Positions 9,217-17,900 of a stretch of 64,000 nucleotides of DNA are shown piece by piece; position 1 is the stretch's first letter, and every line of letters starts with the position of its first letter. The notes beneath the pieces were generated by a model, which searched no databases, was not told where the DNA came from, and was given only the letters and a program-made list of their open reading frames with translations. Source of the stretch: Chitinophaga tropicalis (GTDB taxonomy: Bacteria; Bacteroidota; Bacteroidia; Chitinophagales; Chitinophagaceae); the NCBI RefSeq assembly GCF_009758205.1, contig NZ_WRXN01000004.1, positions 124,001 through 188,000 of the forward strand. Direction: 5' to 3'. The position numbers and the translations under genes are program-made.

Positions 9217-12200
9217 TTAAAACTGTATGGATGTCCCGAACGTGAATATTTTATTTTGCGGATAACCAACATACGTTCCGCTTGCTGATGCACGTTCCGG
9301 ATCAAGGCCGGGAAACTTGCTGATGGTAAATACATTATCTGCCGTAAAGTAGAACCTTGCTACCTTCAAACCGATCAGTCTAACCAGGTGTGTTGGCACA
9401 GTATATCCAAGTTGTATATTCTTTAATCTGAAAAATGAGGCATCTTTCAGGAAATAAGTTGAAGGGTAGTTCTGAACCGCCGGGTAGTTATCAGCTACAT
9501 AGATCTTAGGCATTGTGTTGGTGTGATTGGTTGGCGTCCAGCGGTTCAACCAATCAGTGGTTGGTACAGAACCCTGTCTGAATGGTTCAATTCCCCAACC
9601 GTTCACGTAGATCTTCTGTCCCTGTGACCCAAAGAACTGAGCACTCAGATCAAAGCCTTTGTAACCTGCACTGAGATTAATAGCATACTGATAAGCAGGA
9701 TAACGGCCACTGGTATACGTACGATCATTAGCGTCTATCTTATTATCACCGTTAACGTCTTTAATTTTCAGATCGCCCGGCGTTGGTGTGACGGGCTGAA
9801 CGGGGGACTTGTTGATTTCATCCTGACTCTGGAAAATTCCATCCCACTGATACAGGTAAAATTCATCCAGGGGATGTCCCTCCTGTCGGATGGAATTATA
9901 GCTGATCTCTGTTTTACCATAATGTTCCAGCTTATTTACATACCGCTGAATGTTACCACCAATACTCCATGTAAAAGATTTGCCGATCATGTCTTTATAC
10001 AGGGCGCTGACTTCAAATCCTTTGTTTCTTAATGCACCATCATTAATTGTCGGGGCATTTAAGCCAAGCCAAAGCGGTACCTGGGATGAACGTAAAATGT
10101 CAAAAGTATATTTATTGAACCAGTCGGCAGAGATATTTAACCGGTTATTCATTACTGTAAGATCGAATCCCAGGTCAATTACACGGGTTGTTTCCCATCT
10201 AAGTGAGGGATCCACCAGGGTGCTGCTTGAAAAGCCGGGGAGTACAGTCCCTCCGAAGGCGTAACTCCTGTTGTCCAACGTTGGCTGATAAGGATAGTTA
10301 CCAATATTCTGATTACCCAGTTGTCCCCAGGACCCACGAAGTTTCAGATCGTTCAGCCAGGAAACATTCTCCAGGAAGCTCTCTTTTGAGATACGCCAGC
10401 CACCGGAGAAGGAATAGAACAATCCCCATCTACTATTACTGGGCAACCGTGAAGTACCATCATATCGTAAGCTACCACCCAGTAAATATTTGTCCTGGAA
10501 ATCATAGTTGACATTACCGTAATAAGAGCGTATTGCCCATTCTGAGGAAGTGCCGCTGTTTGTCTGTCCATTAGCAGGCCCTGCGTCAAGCTCTCTTAAT
10601 ACATTGGTAGGAAACTGGGTACGGGAAGCGTTGAGATTGCTTCCATTATTATATTCCTGCTGATATCCGGCAAGGGCTGAAACATTATGATCGCCAAACT
10701 GCTTTCTGAAATTCAACTGGCTATAATAGACGGTATAAAAATTATCTGTCCTTCCAACGTTCAAACCTGGTGTACCAACATCCAGCAAACCGGCTGAACT
10801 CATGTCGCTATAATAATACATTTGTACAGTTGGTCTGAAGTCATTGAACTTATAGGAGTCATAGTTTATACCGGCCCGGTTCTCCCATTTTAAGCCATCA
10901 ATGATGTCGACATCGAGGGAAAGGTTTCCCTGTGTATAATAATCTTTATAACGGATCCGGACATCTTCATCTACGATTGCAACGGTATTTTTATTACCCA
11001 GCTCATTGGGATAAGCTCTCTTGATCCATCGCCCGTCTGCGCTCCGGGGTGGATATAAAGGGGACTGGGCCAGTGTTGACAGGAACATATCAGTGCTACC
11101 ATTTTCCGGGGCTTTCCTATCGCTGTACCGCATCTGGATGTTGGTACCGATCGTCACTCTTTTATTAACTTTTGAAGAAAGGCCGAAATCGACGGTATAT
11201 TTCTTTTCTTCAAAGCCGATCATAATTCCATCCTGATCAGACAAGCCGATTCCCAGGCTGTACGTTGTATTATCACGTCCGCCACTTGCATTCAGGTAAT
11301 GGTTTTGTGTGGTAGTGGTTTTGAATACATCATTCAGCCAGTTGTGGTTCGGGTATTTTACCCTGTCAGTTGCATTGCGGTACTGGTCAATCTGATCCTG
11401 TGTATACAGAGGCTGAAGTCCTGAATTTAACCTGGCTTCGTTAGACAACTCCATGAACTGAGCAGAGTTGGTGATAAGATCCGGTAATGCGGTAGCAGAC
11501 TGAATACCTATGTTATAGTTATAACTGATATTAAAGCCACCTCCTTTTCCCTTCTTTGTCTTTACCACTATAACGCCGTTAGCGCCCCGGGAGCCATAGA
11601 TTGCTGCAGAAGCTGCATCCTTCAGGACTGTAATGGATTCGATGTCGTTGGGGTTGAGAATATTCAGGCTTCCGGGCAGGCCGTCCACAATGACCAGCGG
11701 ATCATTACCGGCTCCACTAAAAGTTCCTACTCCCCTGATGCGGAGCTGAACGCCTTCATTGCCGGGTTCTCCTGAGTTTTGCGTTACCTGCAATCCTGGC
11801 AACTGTCCCTGGAGCAAGGTAGCCGGATTTGGAGCAACCCTCTTGTTGAGATCTTCGCCGGATACGGTTACAACAGCGCTGGTAATCTTTCTTTTACTTT
11901 GTGTGTTGTATCCTACAACAACCACCTGGTTAAGTTCAGCGGTCTGAGATTGCAGTACTACATTGATCTGAGTTTGTCCTGCAACCTTAATTGTTTGTGG
12001 CAGAAAGCCTACCGAGCTGAAAGTGATGAAGGCGTCATCGTCAGCAGATATAGTAAACTCTCCTTTGGCATTGGAGGTAGTTACAAATACCGGTTTGTTA
12101 ACGTTGACTGTTACATTTTCCAAAGGATCTCCTGTTGCAGATACGACCTTCCCCGAAATTCTCTTAGGGGCAGAAGTTTGTACCTGGGCTAATACATAAT

Positions 12201-12297
12201 TAAAAGATAAGAGAAACAGAAAAATGGTTGGCATTAATGACCGGGTGAGCGGCTGCACCACTCCCCTTGGCGAAAATAGATTTGGTTTTGATAACAT
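9217..12297 (-). CDS. SusC/RagA-type TonB-dependent outer-membrane transporter
   Basis: The protein is about 1026 aa from the ATG at 12297; the frame extends to a TTG at 12324, but that adds only an unlikely nine residues. The signal region is hydrophobic (MPTIFLFLLSFNYVLAQ). A carboxypeptidase-regulatory-like domain follows (RISGKVVSATGDPLENVTV). The plug has LLQGQLPGLQVTQNSGEPG, LVIVDGLPGSLN and IESITVLKDAASAAIYGSRG. The rest is a TonB barrel with a typical C-terminal strand (NKIFTFGTSIQF). No STN domain is present. With the SusD gene 24 nt downstream it forms a surface glycan uptake pair. Upstream 12325-12420 carries ATCGAT sites that may bind the adjacent LacI regulator, so repression in the absence of a sugar ligand is plausible. 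Confidence 0.96.
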   Translation of the reverse strand: MLSKPNLFSPRGVVQPLTRSLMPTIFLFLLSFNYVLAQVQTSAPKRISGKVVSATGDPLENVTVNVNKPVFVTTSNAKGEFTISADDDAFITFSSVGFLPQTIKVAGQTQINVVLQSQTAELNQVVVVGYNTQSKRKITSAVVTVSGEDLNKRVAPNPATLLQGQLPGLQVTQNSGEPGNEGVQLRIRGVGTFSGAGNDPLVIVDGLPGSLNILNPNDIESITVLKDAASAAIYGSRGANGVIVVKTKKGKGGGFNISYNYNIGIQSATALPDLITNSAQFMELSNEARLNSGLQPLYTQDQIDQYRNATDRVKYPNHNWLNDVFKTTTTQNHYLNASGGRDNTTYSLGIGLSDQDGIMIGFEEKKYTVDFGLSSKVNKRVTIGTNIQMRYSDRKAPENGSTDMFLSTLAQSPLYPPRSADGRWIKRAYPNELGNKNTVAIVDEDVRIRYKDYYTQGNLSLDVDIIDGLKWENRAGINYDSYKFNDFRPTVQMYYYSDMSSAGLLDVGTPGLNVGRTDNFYTVYYSQLNFRKQFGDHNVSALAGYQQEYNNGSNLNASRTQFPTNVLRELDAGPANGQTNSGTSSEWAIRSYYGNVNYDFQDKYLLGGSLRYDGTSRLPSNSRWGLFYSFSGGWRISKESFLENVSWLNDLKLRGSWGQLGNQNIGNYPYQPTLDNRSYAFGGTVLPGFSSSTLVDPSLRWETTRVIDLGFDLTVMNNRLNISADWFNKYTFDILRSSQVPLWLGLNAPTINDGALRNKGFEVSALYKDMIGKSFTWSIGGNIQRYVNKLEHYGKTEISYNSIRQEGHPLDEFYLYQWDGIFQSQDEINKSPVQPVTPTPGDLKIKDVNGDNKIDANDRTYTSGRYPAYQYAINLSAGYKGFDLSAQFFGSQGQKIYVNGWGIEPFRQGSVPTTDWLNRWTPTNHTNTMPKIYVADNYPAVQNYPSTYFLKDASFFRLKNIQLGYTVPTHLVRLIGLKVARFYFTADNVFTISKFPGLDPERASASGTYVGYPQNKIFTFGTSIQF

Positions 12298-12362
12298 GAC
12301 TGTTCTTTTAAAACGTGGACACAATAATTGTAGATTCCTTACAGATTAAAGTTATAATTTTT

Positions 12363-12374
12363 CAATCGATTTAA
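12363..12374. promoter_or_regulatory. Candidate LacI-type operator, site 1
   Basis: CAATCGATTTAA shares the 10 bases ATCGATTTAA with site 2 and contains the perfect 8-bp palindrome AATCGATT with a central CpG, typical of LacI-family operators. It lies about 65 bp upstream of the SusC start, just upstream of a TAACTTTA stretch that resembles the Bacteroidota -7 element. Confidence 0.45.
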
Positions 12375-12406
12375 TAAACTTTCATAAGAAAGTCCATAAA
12401 TAAATG

Positions 12407-12420
12407 TTCTATCGATTTAA
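12407..12420. promoter_or_regulatory. Candidate LacI-type operator, site 2
   Basis: TTCTATCGATTT here is repeated exactly (12 of 12 bases, opposite strand) at 13637-13648, in the gap on the other side of the lacI-type gene. The shared sequence in both flanking control regions makes it a good operator candidate. Confidence 0.5.
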
Positions 12421-12485
12421 AAAAGTTGAAATTCAAGCTATTTGTAGATATAAGTATTTAATATCTGATAGCTAAATGTGGCAAT

Positions 12486-13538
12486 TCAGGATTGAGAGGG
12501 ATCTTTAGAGGAGCGTACGGAGCTTTGATTGGTAATGAGGCTGCATTTTACGACTTCTGTTTTATAGTTCCCGGAGGTCCCGGTCTCCTCTTTATTTTGC
12601 AGATTGGAGAAATAAAGCCTGGCAGAAAGCGCACCCAATTCCATACTCTTCTGATCAACAGTAGAAAGCGTGGGAGTCAGATACTGGGTAAACTCTTCAT
12701 TCTGGAATCCGAAAATCCCCAGTTTTCCCGGCACAGGGATATTTAAGTCCTTGGCAGCCTGCATTACCCCCAGTGCGGCAAAGTCAGAGGCTGTGAAAAA
12801 GGCGTCAGGGGGATTAGGTCCATTAAGTAATTCTAACGCAATCTTCCTTGATTCCTCTCTTCTTAATGAAATATTGCAGGTATATTCATAAGGTATGGAG
12901 ATCTGGGCTTCCCGTATGGTATCGATAAATCCCTGTTTTCTTTCTATGTAAATTCTCAGATGCTCAGGGCCTCCTATGTATGCTATTCTTCGATATCTCT
13001 GGTCAAGCAAATGCTTTACAGCTCTTCCGGCAGCTTCCCGGTTATCATTTTTAACAATATAACTCAGGATTGACTCATCATAACGATCAAACTGGATCAA
13101 CGTAATACCATTGGCAAGTACTTCCTGCAGGTGGTTGCTATTTTTTGTTTCAAGGGAGAGAGAAATGATGATACAATCCACATTCTGCCTGATCAATGTC
13201 TCTATTGCCTCAACCTCTTTTGTATATGACTCCAGCGACTGACAAATAATCAGATGATGTCCATTCTGAGCACAAACTTCCTCTATTCCTGCTATAGCAT
13301 TTGAGAAAAAGCTCTCATTGATCTTTGGAACGATCACTCCACATGTCTTTGAATAACTTGCCCTGAAATTAGCGGCAGAAGAATTATGACGATACTTCAG
13401 CTCTGCGGCCTTCTTTTTCACCTTGTCTATCATCTCCTGGCTAATATTAGAATGTTCATTAAGGGCTTTGGAGACATAGGTTGCATGGATATTCAGTGCT
13501 TTGGCAATATCGTATATAGTTGTTCTCTTCTGTTTCAT
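12486..13538 (-). CDS. LacI-family transcriptional regulator
   Basis: The protein is about 350 aa from the ATG at 13538. The frame extends to a TTG at 13586, but that lies inside a probable -7 box, so the ATG is preferred. The N-terminal LacI HTH is KRTTIYDIAKALNIHATYVS, and a hinge helix precedes a periplasmic-binding-protein-like ligand domain (CGVIVPKINESFFSNAIAGI, IAYIGGPEHLRIYIERKQGF, IFGFQNEEFTQYLTPTLST). In the hinge the usual leucine that intercalates at the operator centre appears to be Phe58 (AANFRAS). It sits between the SusC/SusD pair and a divergent aldo/keto reductase, both likely targets. Candidate operators are at 12363, 12407, 13622 and 13637. The ligand is probably a sugar or sugar derivative, as usual for the family. 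Confidence 0.93.
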   Translation of the reverse strand: MKQKRTTIYDIAKALNIHATYVSKALNEHSNISQEMIDKVKKKAAELKYRHNSSAANFRASYSKTCGVIVPKINESFFSNAIAGIEEVCAQNGHHLIICQSLESYTKEVEAIETLIRQNVDCIIISLSLETKNSNHLQEVLANGITLIQFDRYDESILSYIVKNDNREAAGRAVKHLLDQRYRRIAYIGGPEHLRIYIERKQGFIDTIREAQISIPYEYTCNISLRREESRKIALELLNGPNPPDAFFTASDFAALGVMQAAKDLNIPVPGKLGIFGFQNEEFTQYLTPTLSTVDQKSMELGALSARLYFSNLQNKEETGTSGNYKTEVVKCSLITNQSSVRSSKDPSQS

Positions 13539-13566
13539 AAAAGAATATTCAGTGCAAAAATTCAAC

Positions 13567-13597
13567 TTTTTCAACAAAATTGCCAAATATAGTTTTG
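13567..13597 (+). promoter_or_regulatory. Putative Bacteroidota promoter of the aldo/keto reductase gene
   Basis: A TAGTTTTG box (13590-13597) matches the TAnnTTTG -7 consensus, and TTTT (13567-13570) stands exactly 19 nt upstream where TTTG is expected. Transcription would begin near 13603, leaving a 75-nt leader that contains the palindromes at 13622 and 13637. Confidence 0.5.
13584..13591 (-). promoter_or_regulatory. Putative -7 box of the lacI-type gene
   Basis: TATATTTG on the minus strand matches TAnnTTTG. It overlaps the divergent -7 box by two bases and would start transcription about 40 nt before the ATG at 13538. The upstream TTTG element is degenerate (TTTT). Confidence 0.45.
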
Positions 13598-13621
13598 CAG
13601 CACTTCTATAAAATCCGAATA

Positions 13622-13635
13622 AATATCGCGATATT
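13622..13635. promoter_or_regulatory. Perfect 14-bp palindrome, candidate operator
   Basis: AATATCGCGATATT is a perfect palindrome with a central CG, in the 140-bp gap between the divergent lacI-type and aldo/keto reductase genes, about 20 nt downstream of the predicted reductase start site, where a bound repressor would block transcription. Confidence 0.5.
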
Positions 13636-13636
13636 G

Positions 13637-13648
13637 AAATCGATAGAA
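13637..13648. promoter_or_regulatory. Candidate LacI-type operator, site 3
   Basis: AAATCGATAGAA is the exact reverse complement of the 12-base sequence at 12407-12418. It lies one base beyond the palindrome at 13622-13635 and about 30 bp before the reductase ATG. Confidence 0.5.
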
Positions 13649-13677
13649 TTTTATTGTTTCTTTGCCAGATATTTTAA

Positions 13678-14787
13678 ATGAATAAAACCATGTTATATAA
13701 CCCGTATGATAATCAATATAAAATAGGGCCAATACTTTCCAAGAATGGGGATTTTCCCGGCAGTACTTCAGCCATTTTAACTCTTCCTAAGATAATTTGT
13801 GGCACAAGCAGCCTCGGCAATCTTTATGAAGAACTTCCCTTTTCAGATAAACTTATCCTGATCAAAGCCTATTTAGAATGTTATCCTGCCGGAGGCATTT
13901 TCGATTCGGCGGGTAAATATGGAGCCGGGCTGGCCCTGGAAGTTCTGGGTGAAGCGCTCATGCAACTGGATATTGGACATGATAATATTCTTATCAGCAA
14001 TAAATTAGGATGGTTCAGGACACCATTAAAGGAAAAAGAGCCCACGTTTGAGAAAGGCGTCTGGAAGAATCTAAAGCATGATGCGGTACAAAAAATCAGC
14101 TATGAAGGTATCATAGAATGCTATGAACAGGGCAATCAGTTCCTGGGGCCATACCGCCCTCAACTCGCTTCCGTTCACGATCCGGATGAGTTTCTCGCCG
14201 CTGCCCAAACTGAAAGAGAAAAAGAAGAGCGGTTTCAAAATATCATAGGGGCCTATAAGGCATTAGAGGAACTAAAGTCAGATAAAAAAGTGTCTTACAT
14301 AGGTGTCGGAGCAAAAGACTGGCGAATTATTCAAAGAATTTCCAGGCAGATCGAGTTGGATTGGGTCATGCTGGCTAATTCCCTTACAATCTATCAACAT
14401 CCTGATGAATTGCTGGAATTTATCGGGGAATTAACTCAAAGGAAAATAAGAATTATAAATTCTGCCGTTTTTAACGGAGGCTTCCTGGTTGGCAGCAATT
14501 ATTTCAACTATCGCCCGGTGCAGGAGACGGATGCTCAGGACCGAAAATTGCTGCTATGGCGGGAAGCATTTTTTCAACTTTGCAAACAGTTCTGTTTGAA
14601 ACCTGCCCATGTATGCATACAGTTTGGAATCACTATTCCCGGTATTGACTCACTTGCACTCAACAGCACATCAGCAAGTCGTATAAAGCAGAACATGGAA
14701 ATGATCTTATCTCCAATACCTTCTGCATTCTGGGTGGCTATGAAGGAGAAGGGTCTTATGAGGAAAGATTACCCTTATCTTGGTTAA
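13678..14787 (+). CDS. Aldo/keto reductase, sugar (aldose) 1-dehydrogenase-like
   Basis: A 369-aa TIM-barrel oxidoreductase. The AKR catalytic tetrad is visible: Asp and Tyr in FDSAGKYGAG, Lys in ISNKLGWF and His in LASVHDPDEF. Sequence style and length fit the D-threo-aldose/L-fucose/L-galactose 1-dehydrogenase branch, which oxidises free aldoses to lactones with NAD(P). It is transcribed away from the lacI-type gene across a 140-bp operator-rich gap, so it is a likely target of that repressor. Together with the zinc dehydrogenase at 6408 it suggests non-phosphorylative oxidation of the sugar brought in by the SusC/SusD pair. No lactonase or dehydratase is seen in the window, so the pathway is incomplete here. 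Exact substrate is inferred only. Confidence 0.85.
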   Translation: MNKTMLYNPYDNQYKIGPILSKNGDFPGSTSAILTLPKIICGTSSLGNLYEELPFSDKLILIKAYLECYPAGGIFDSAGKYGAGLALEVLGEALMQLDIGHDNILISNKLGWFRTPLKEKEPTFEKGVWKNLKHDAVQKISYEGIIECYEQGNQFLGPYRPQLASVHDPDEFLAAAQTEREKEERFQNIIGAYKALEELKSDKKVSYIGVGAKDWRIIQRISRQIELDWVMLANSLTIYQHPDELLEFIGELTQRKIRIINSAVFNGGFLVGSNYFNYRPVQETDAQDRKLLLWREAFFQLCKQFCLKPAHVCIQFGITIPGIDSLALNSTSASRIKQNMEMILSPIPSAFWVAMKEKGLMRKDYPYLG

Positions 14788-14828
14788 TGAGAAATCTGCT
14801 AAAAGAGATGGTCAATATGAAAAAATTA

Positions 14829-14873
14829 CTCTCAAAAAATGCCTTCTCTTTCGGGAAAAGCATCTTTTGAGAG
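14829..14873 (+). terminator. Long hairpin terminator after the aldo/keto reductase
   Basis: CTCTCAAAAAATGC pairs with GCATCTTTTGAGAG (one G-U type mismatch) around a TCTCTTTCGGGAAA core, 41 nt after the reductase stop. It has the same outer CTCAAAA...TTTTGAG arms as the hairpins at 58956, 62207 and 63415 and the same core as that at 6332. Confidence 0.65.
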
Positions 14874-14877
14874 CGAG

Positions 14878-14902
14878 AACAGGCTGCCTCTGGCAGCCTG
14901 TT
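14878..14902. terminator. Second hairpin between convergent genes
   Basis: AACAGGCTGCC and GGCAGCCTGTT form a perfect 11-bp stem around a 3-nt loop. It lies five bases before the stop of the minus-strand lyase gene and right after the previous hairpin, so it probably helps end transcription from both sides. The flanking U-runs are poor. Confidence 0.6.
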
Positions 14903-14906
14903 AAGG

Positions 14907-17900
14907 TTATTGCTGAATGAACAATGTTTTAGTTTCTACGGTTTCCGTGCTGATTATCTGAATATAATACAATCCTGGTGTAACCAATCCTGCATTGAGA
15001 GCTATCTTTTGAATATCCCCGGTTATAATGACCGGGAACTGCCTGATCAGCTGACCGGCGCGGTCTGTTATATTTATAACTGCTTTACCGGGCCTGAAAT
15101 GGGCCAGCTGTACAAAGAACGATCCTGCTGATGGATTGGGATAAATTTCCACAGATCTTACAGTAACAGATAATCCTGACTTTTCCTGCACGGCAGCAAT
15201 CCAGTCTTCACAGGGGCAGATACCCAGAATATCTCCATGATTTAAATGTTCCGGTACAGCTGATGCAACTATACAGATTGTAAACCCGTTATGGCAGACA
15301 GTGACTTTATTATTAAAGATGCCACAATCCGGTGTAAACACCTGTAGCCTACGTACTGTTGGAAGAGCAGGATAATATTGTGCATTACCGTTCTGATATG
15401 CTGTTATATCTGCAAAACCGGCGCCTGTTATATGTATTTTCCCATTAGCTGTCACTACCGCAACTGTTGTATCGGAGCTGCTGTAATCAACAGGTAATCC
15501 TGAGGAAGTAGTGGCAGTAGGTACAAAATCCGCATCGCCGGTGGACTTACCGGGAATTGGAGGGAAGGTAATCACCTGGTTCTTTCTGATAACTAACACC
15601 ACTGTATCCGAGGTTGTTCCCCATGCATTGGCTATTGTAAGTGAAACAGGAAATGTACCTATAGCGGCAGGTGCACCTGCAATTACCCCTGAGCAGGTAT
15701 CCAGGTTCAAGCCATCAGGCAGCCCGCTTACGGTATAGTGTCTGGGCCGGTTAGCAGTCTCAATGGAATAGCTAAAGGAGGAGTCATATGCCAGATACAG
15801 TGTATCCGCCGGGAGTAATAATTGCGGCACTCCACCTGACAGTCCATAAAATTCTATTTCAGCAGCGTTCCCGAAGCCATCAGATGGCGAGATATAGCGG
15901 ATATACCGGAATGGTATCATGTTTGAAATGGCCTGTTCTGTCAATGTACCGGTAACGGGTGCAGTGGTGATTGTAAACAGTGTTACAGGATTAGTAAAAG
16001 CGGAATCTGTAGAGCCCTGGAATCTACCGCCCGCCATTCTGCCGCCGTAACCCGGCCGGGGTGCATATCTAACCTTATTCAATATCAAACCGCTGTCTGC
16101 ACCAAAATCATAACCTACCCAGGCAGTACCTACCGGACCGTCAAAGTAAGTATAGATATTACCATCTACTGCTGCTGCACGGGTAGTACCGGCATTATTA
16201 CCCCAGGAGCCGGGAGTGCCGATAAGCCGGCCGGACTGTTTGCCACCTGTTGAAAGCCCGGCAACAGCGCTATTATTTCCTTCCCCCCTGCTGTTTACCG
16301 CGGCAACCACATAAAAATAGTCGGTGCAGTTAAAAGCGGTGCTATCGACATAAGCGTTCGTGGTTACAGTTGCAATAGTAGTGAATGGTCCGGAAGCAGA
16401 CGTTCCTCTTTTTACGTGATAGCTGGTAGTTCCTGCCGGTGCTGTCCAGTTCAGGGAAACAGTGTTGTTTCCTCCTGTTATGCTTAATGAAACAGGCGCC
16501 AGAGGAGGTACGGGTAATATGCTCAGATCATGCGCTTCAGTGGCGCTTAAAGCCCTGTTGTAGATCCTGACTTCATCCAGTACACCTGTCAGTTCAGGAT
16601 CTCCGGAATATTGGGAGCGGCCAAACCAGTTCTGGATGGTAGCTCCAAGATCTGAGGGTTTCAGGGACATATTGTCGTTTCTGCCCACTTCTATTCCATT
16701 TATGTACATGATCCCGGTATTTTTCTTCCAGGTCACCACGACATGCCTCCATTCCCCTACAGGAACCGCTATGCTGCTGTTAATCCCCTGTTCACCGCCG
16801 CCTCCGCCGGAGGTGATAGCATAACGTAATCCACCTGTATTACTTCTGCCCAGGAACATATAAGATGATGTGCCGTTGCCAAAATCAAATATCCTGGCCC
16901 AGTTGGCAGCAGCATCTATTTTCACCCAGGCAGCAAAAGTAAAGTCATTGATACCACTCAAAATGCCTGCAGGCAGGGTTACAAAAGCGTTTCCTGAGCC
17001 ATCCAGCTTTACACCACTGTTGATAGCACCAGTGGTCCACGCAGCGCCTGAAGAAAGCTGGCCATCATAATCATTCCAGGAGTCGGTGGCTATGATACCG
17101 TTGTTCTCATCAAACTTCCAGTAGCCCACACACCCTGGTGTGGCTTTTACTTCAGTTGAATTTGCAGTTTCCCCCATGGGATTTACGGCCGATATGACGT
17201 AGTAATAAACCGAATCAGTAATCACAGTGGTATCGCTGTAACTGGTCCCTGCGACACTGTCTATAAGATAAAAAGGGCCTCCACTGGTGGCGGCCCTCTT
17301 TATTTTGTAACTGGTTGCACTTACGCTGGCTGTCCATTGCAGGTTGATCTGGCGTTCTGATACTGAAGTAGCGCTAAATCCTGTTGGCACAGGAGCCAGG
17401 CTTAGCACAGGAGTGGCGTTTGCCTCGACAGAACCAGGCCCTTCCCCCATGATATTTGCAGCTGTTACTACATAGTAATAAGTGTGTCCGTTTACCAAAC
17501 CGGTATCCAGGTAACCGGAAGAGGTGATCCCGGTGGCTATTGCAGTATAAGGCCCACCACTGGTATCTGCACGTTTTATATTGTAACAGGCGGCCTCACT
17601 CACAGTATCCCACTTTAATGAATCCTGCGTGTTGCCAGGGGTTGCGCTAAAACCTGCCGGTGGTGGTGGTACGGCACTTCCTCCACCCGAAGCAGTTAAA
17701 TTATCAAAGGTAACGGTAGTGGTTATGCCAAAGGTTGAAGATCCACTGTTGGCATACATGCCTACATAGTAACTGTTGGGCATGGCAATAGTAGTTGTCC
17801 CTACGGTGAACCAGGTTACACCATCCAGGGATTGATATCCTGTAAAAGTATTTCCCGAACGTTGTAGTCTGAACCACACAGGCAGCCAGGTATGTGTATC

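Noticed and set aside
11779-12192. 137-aa plus-strand frame inside the SusC gene
   Set aside because: Antisense to the conserved plug domain; no recognisable domain and no promoter.
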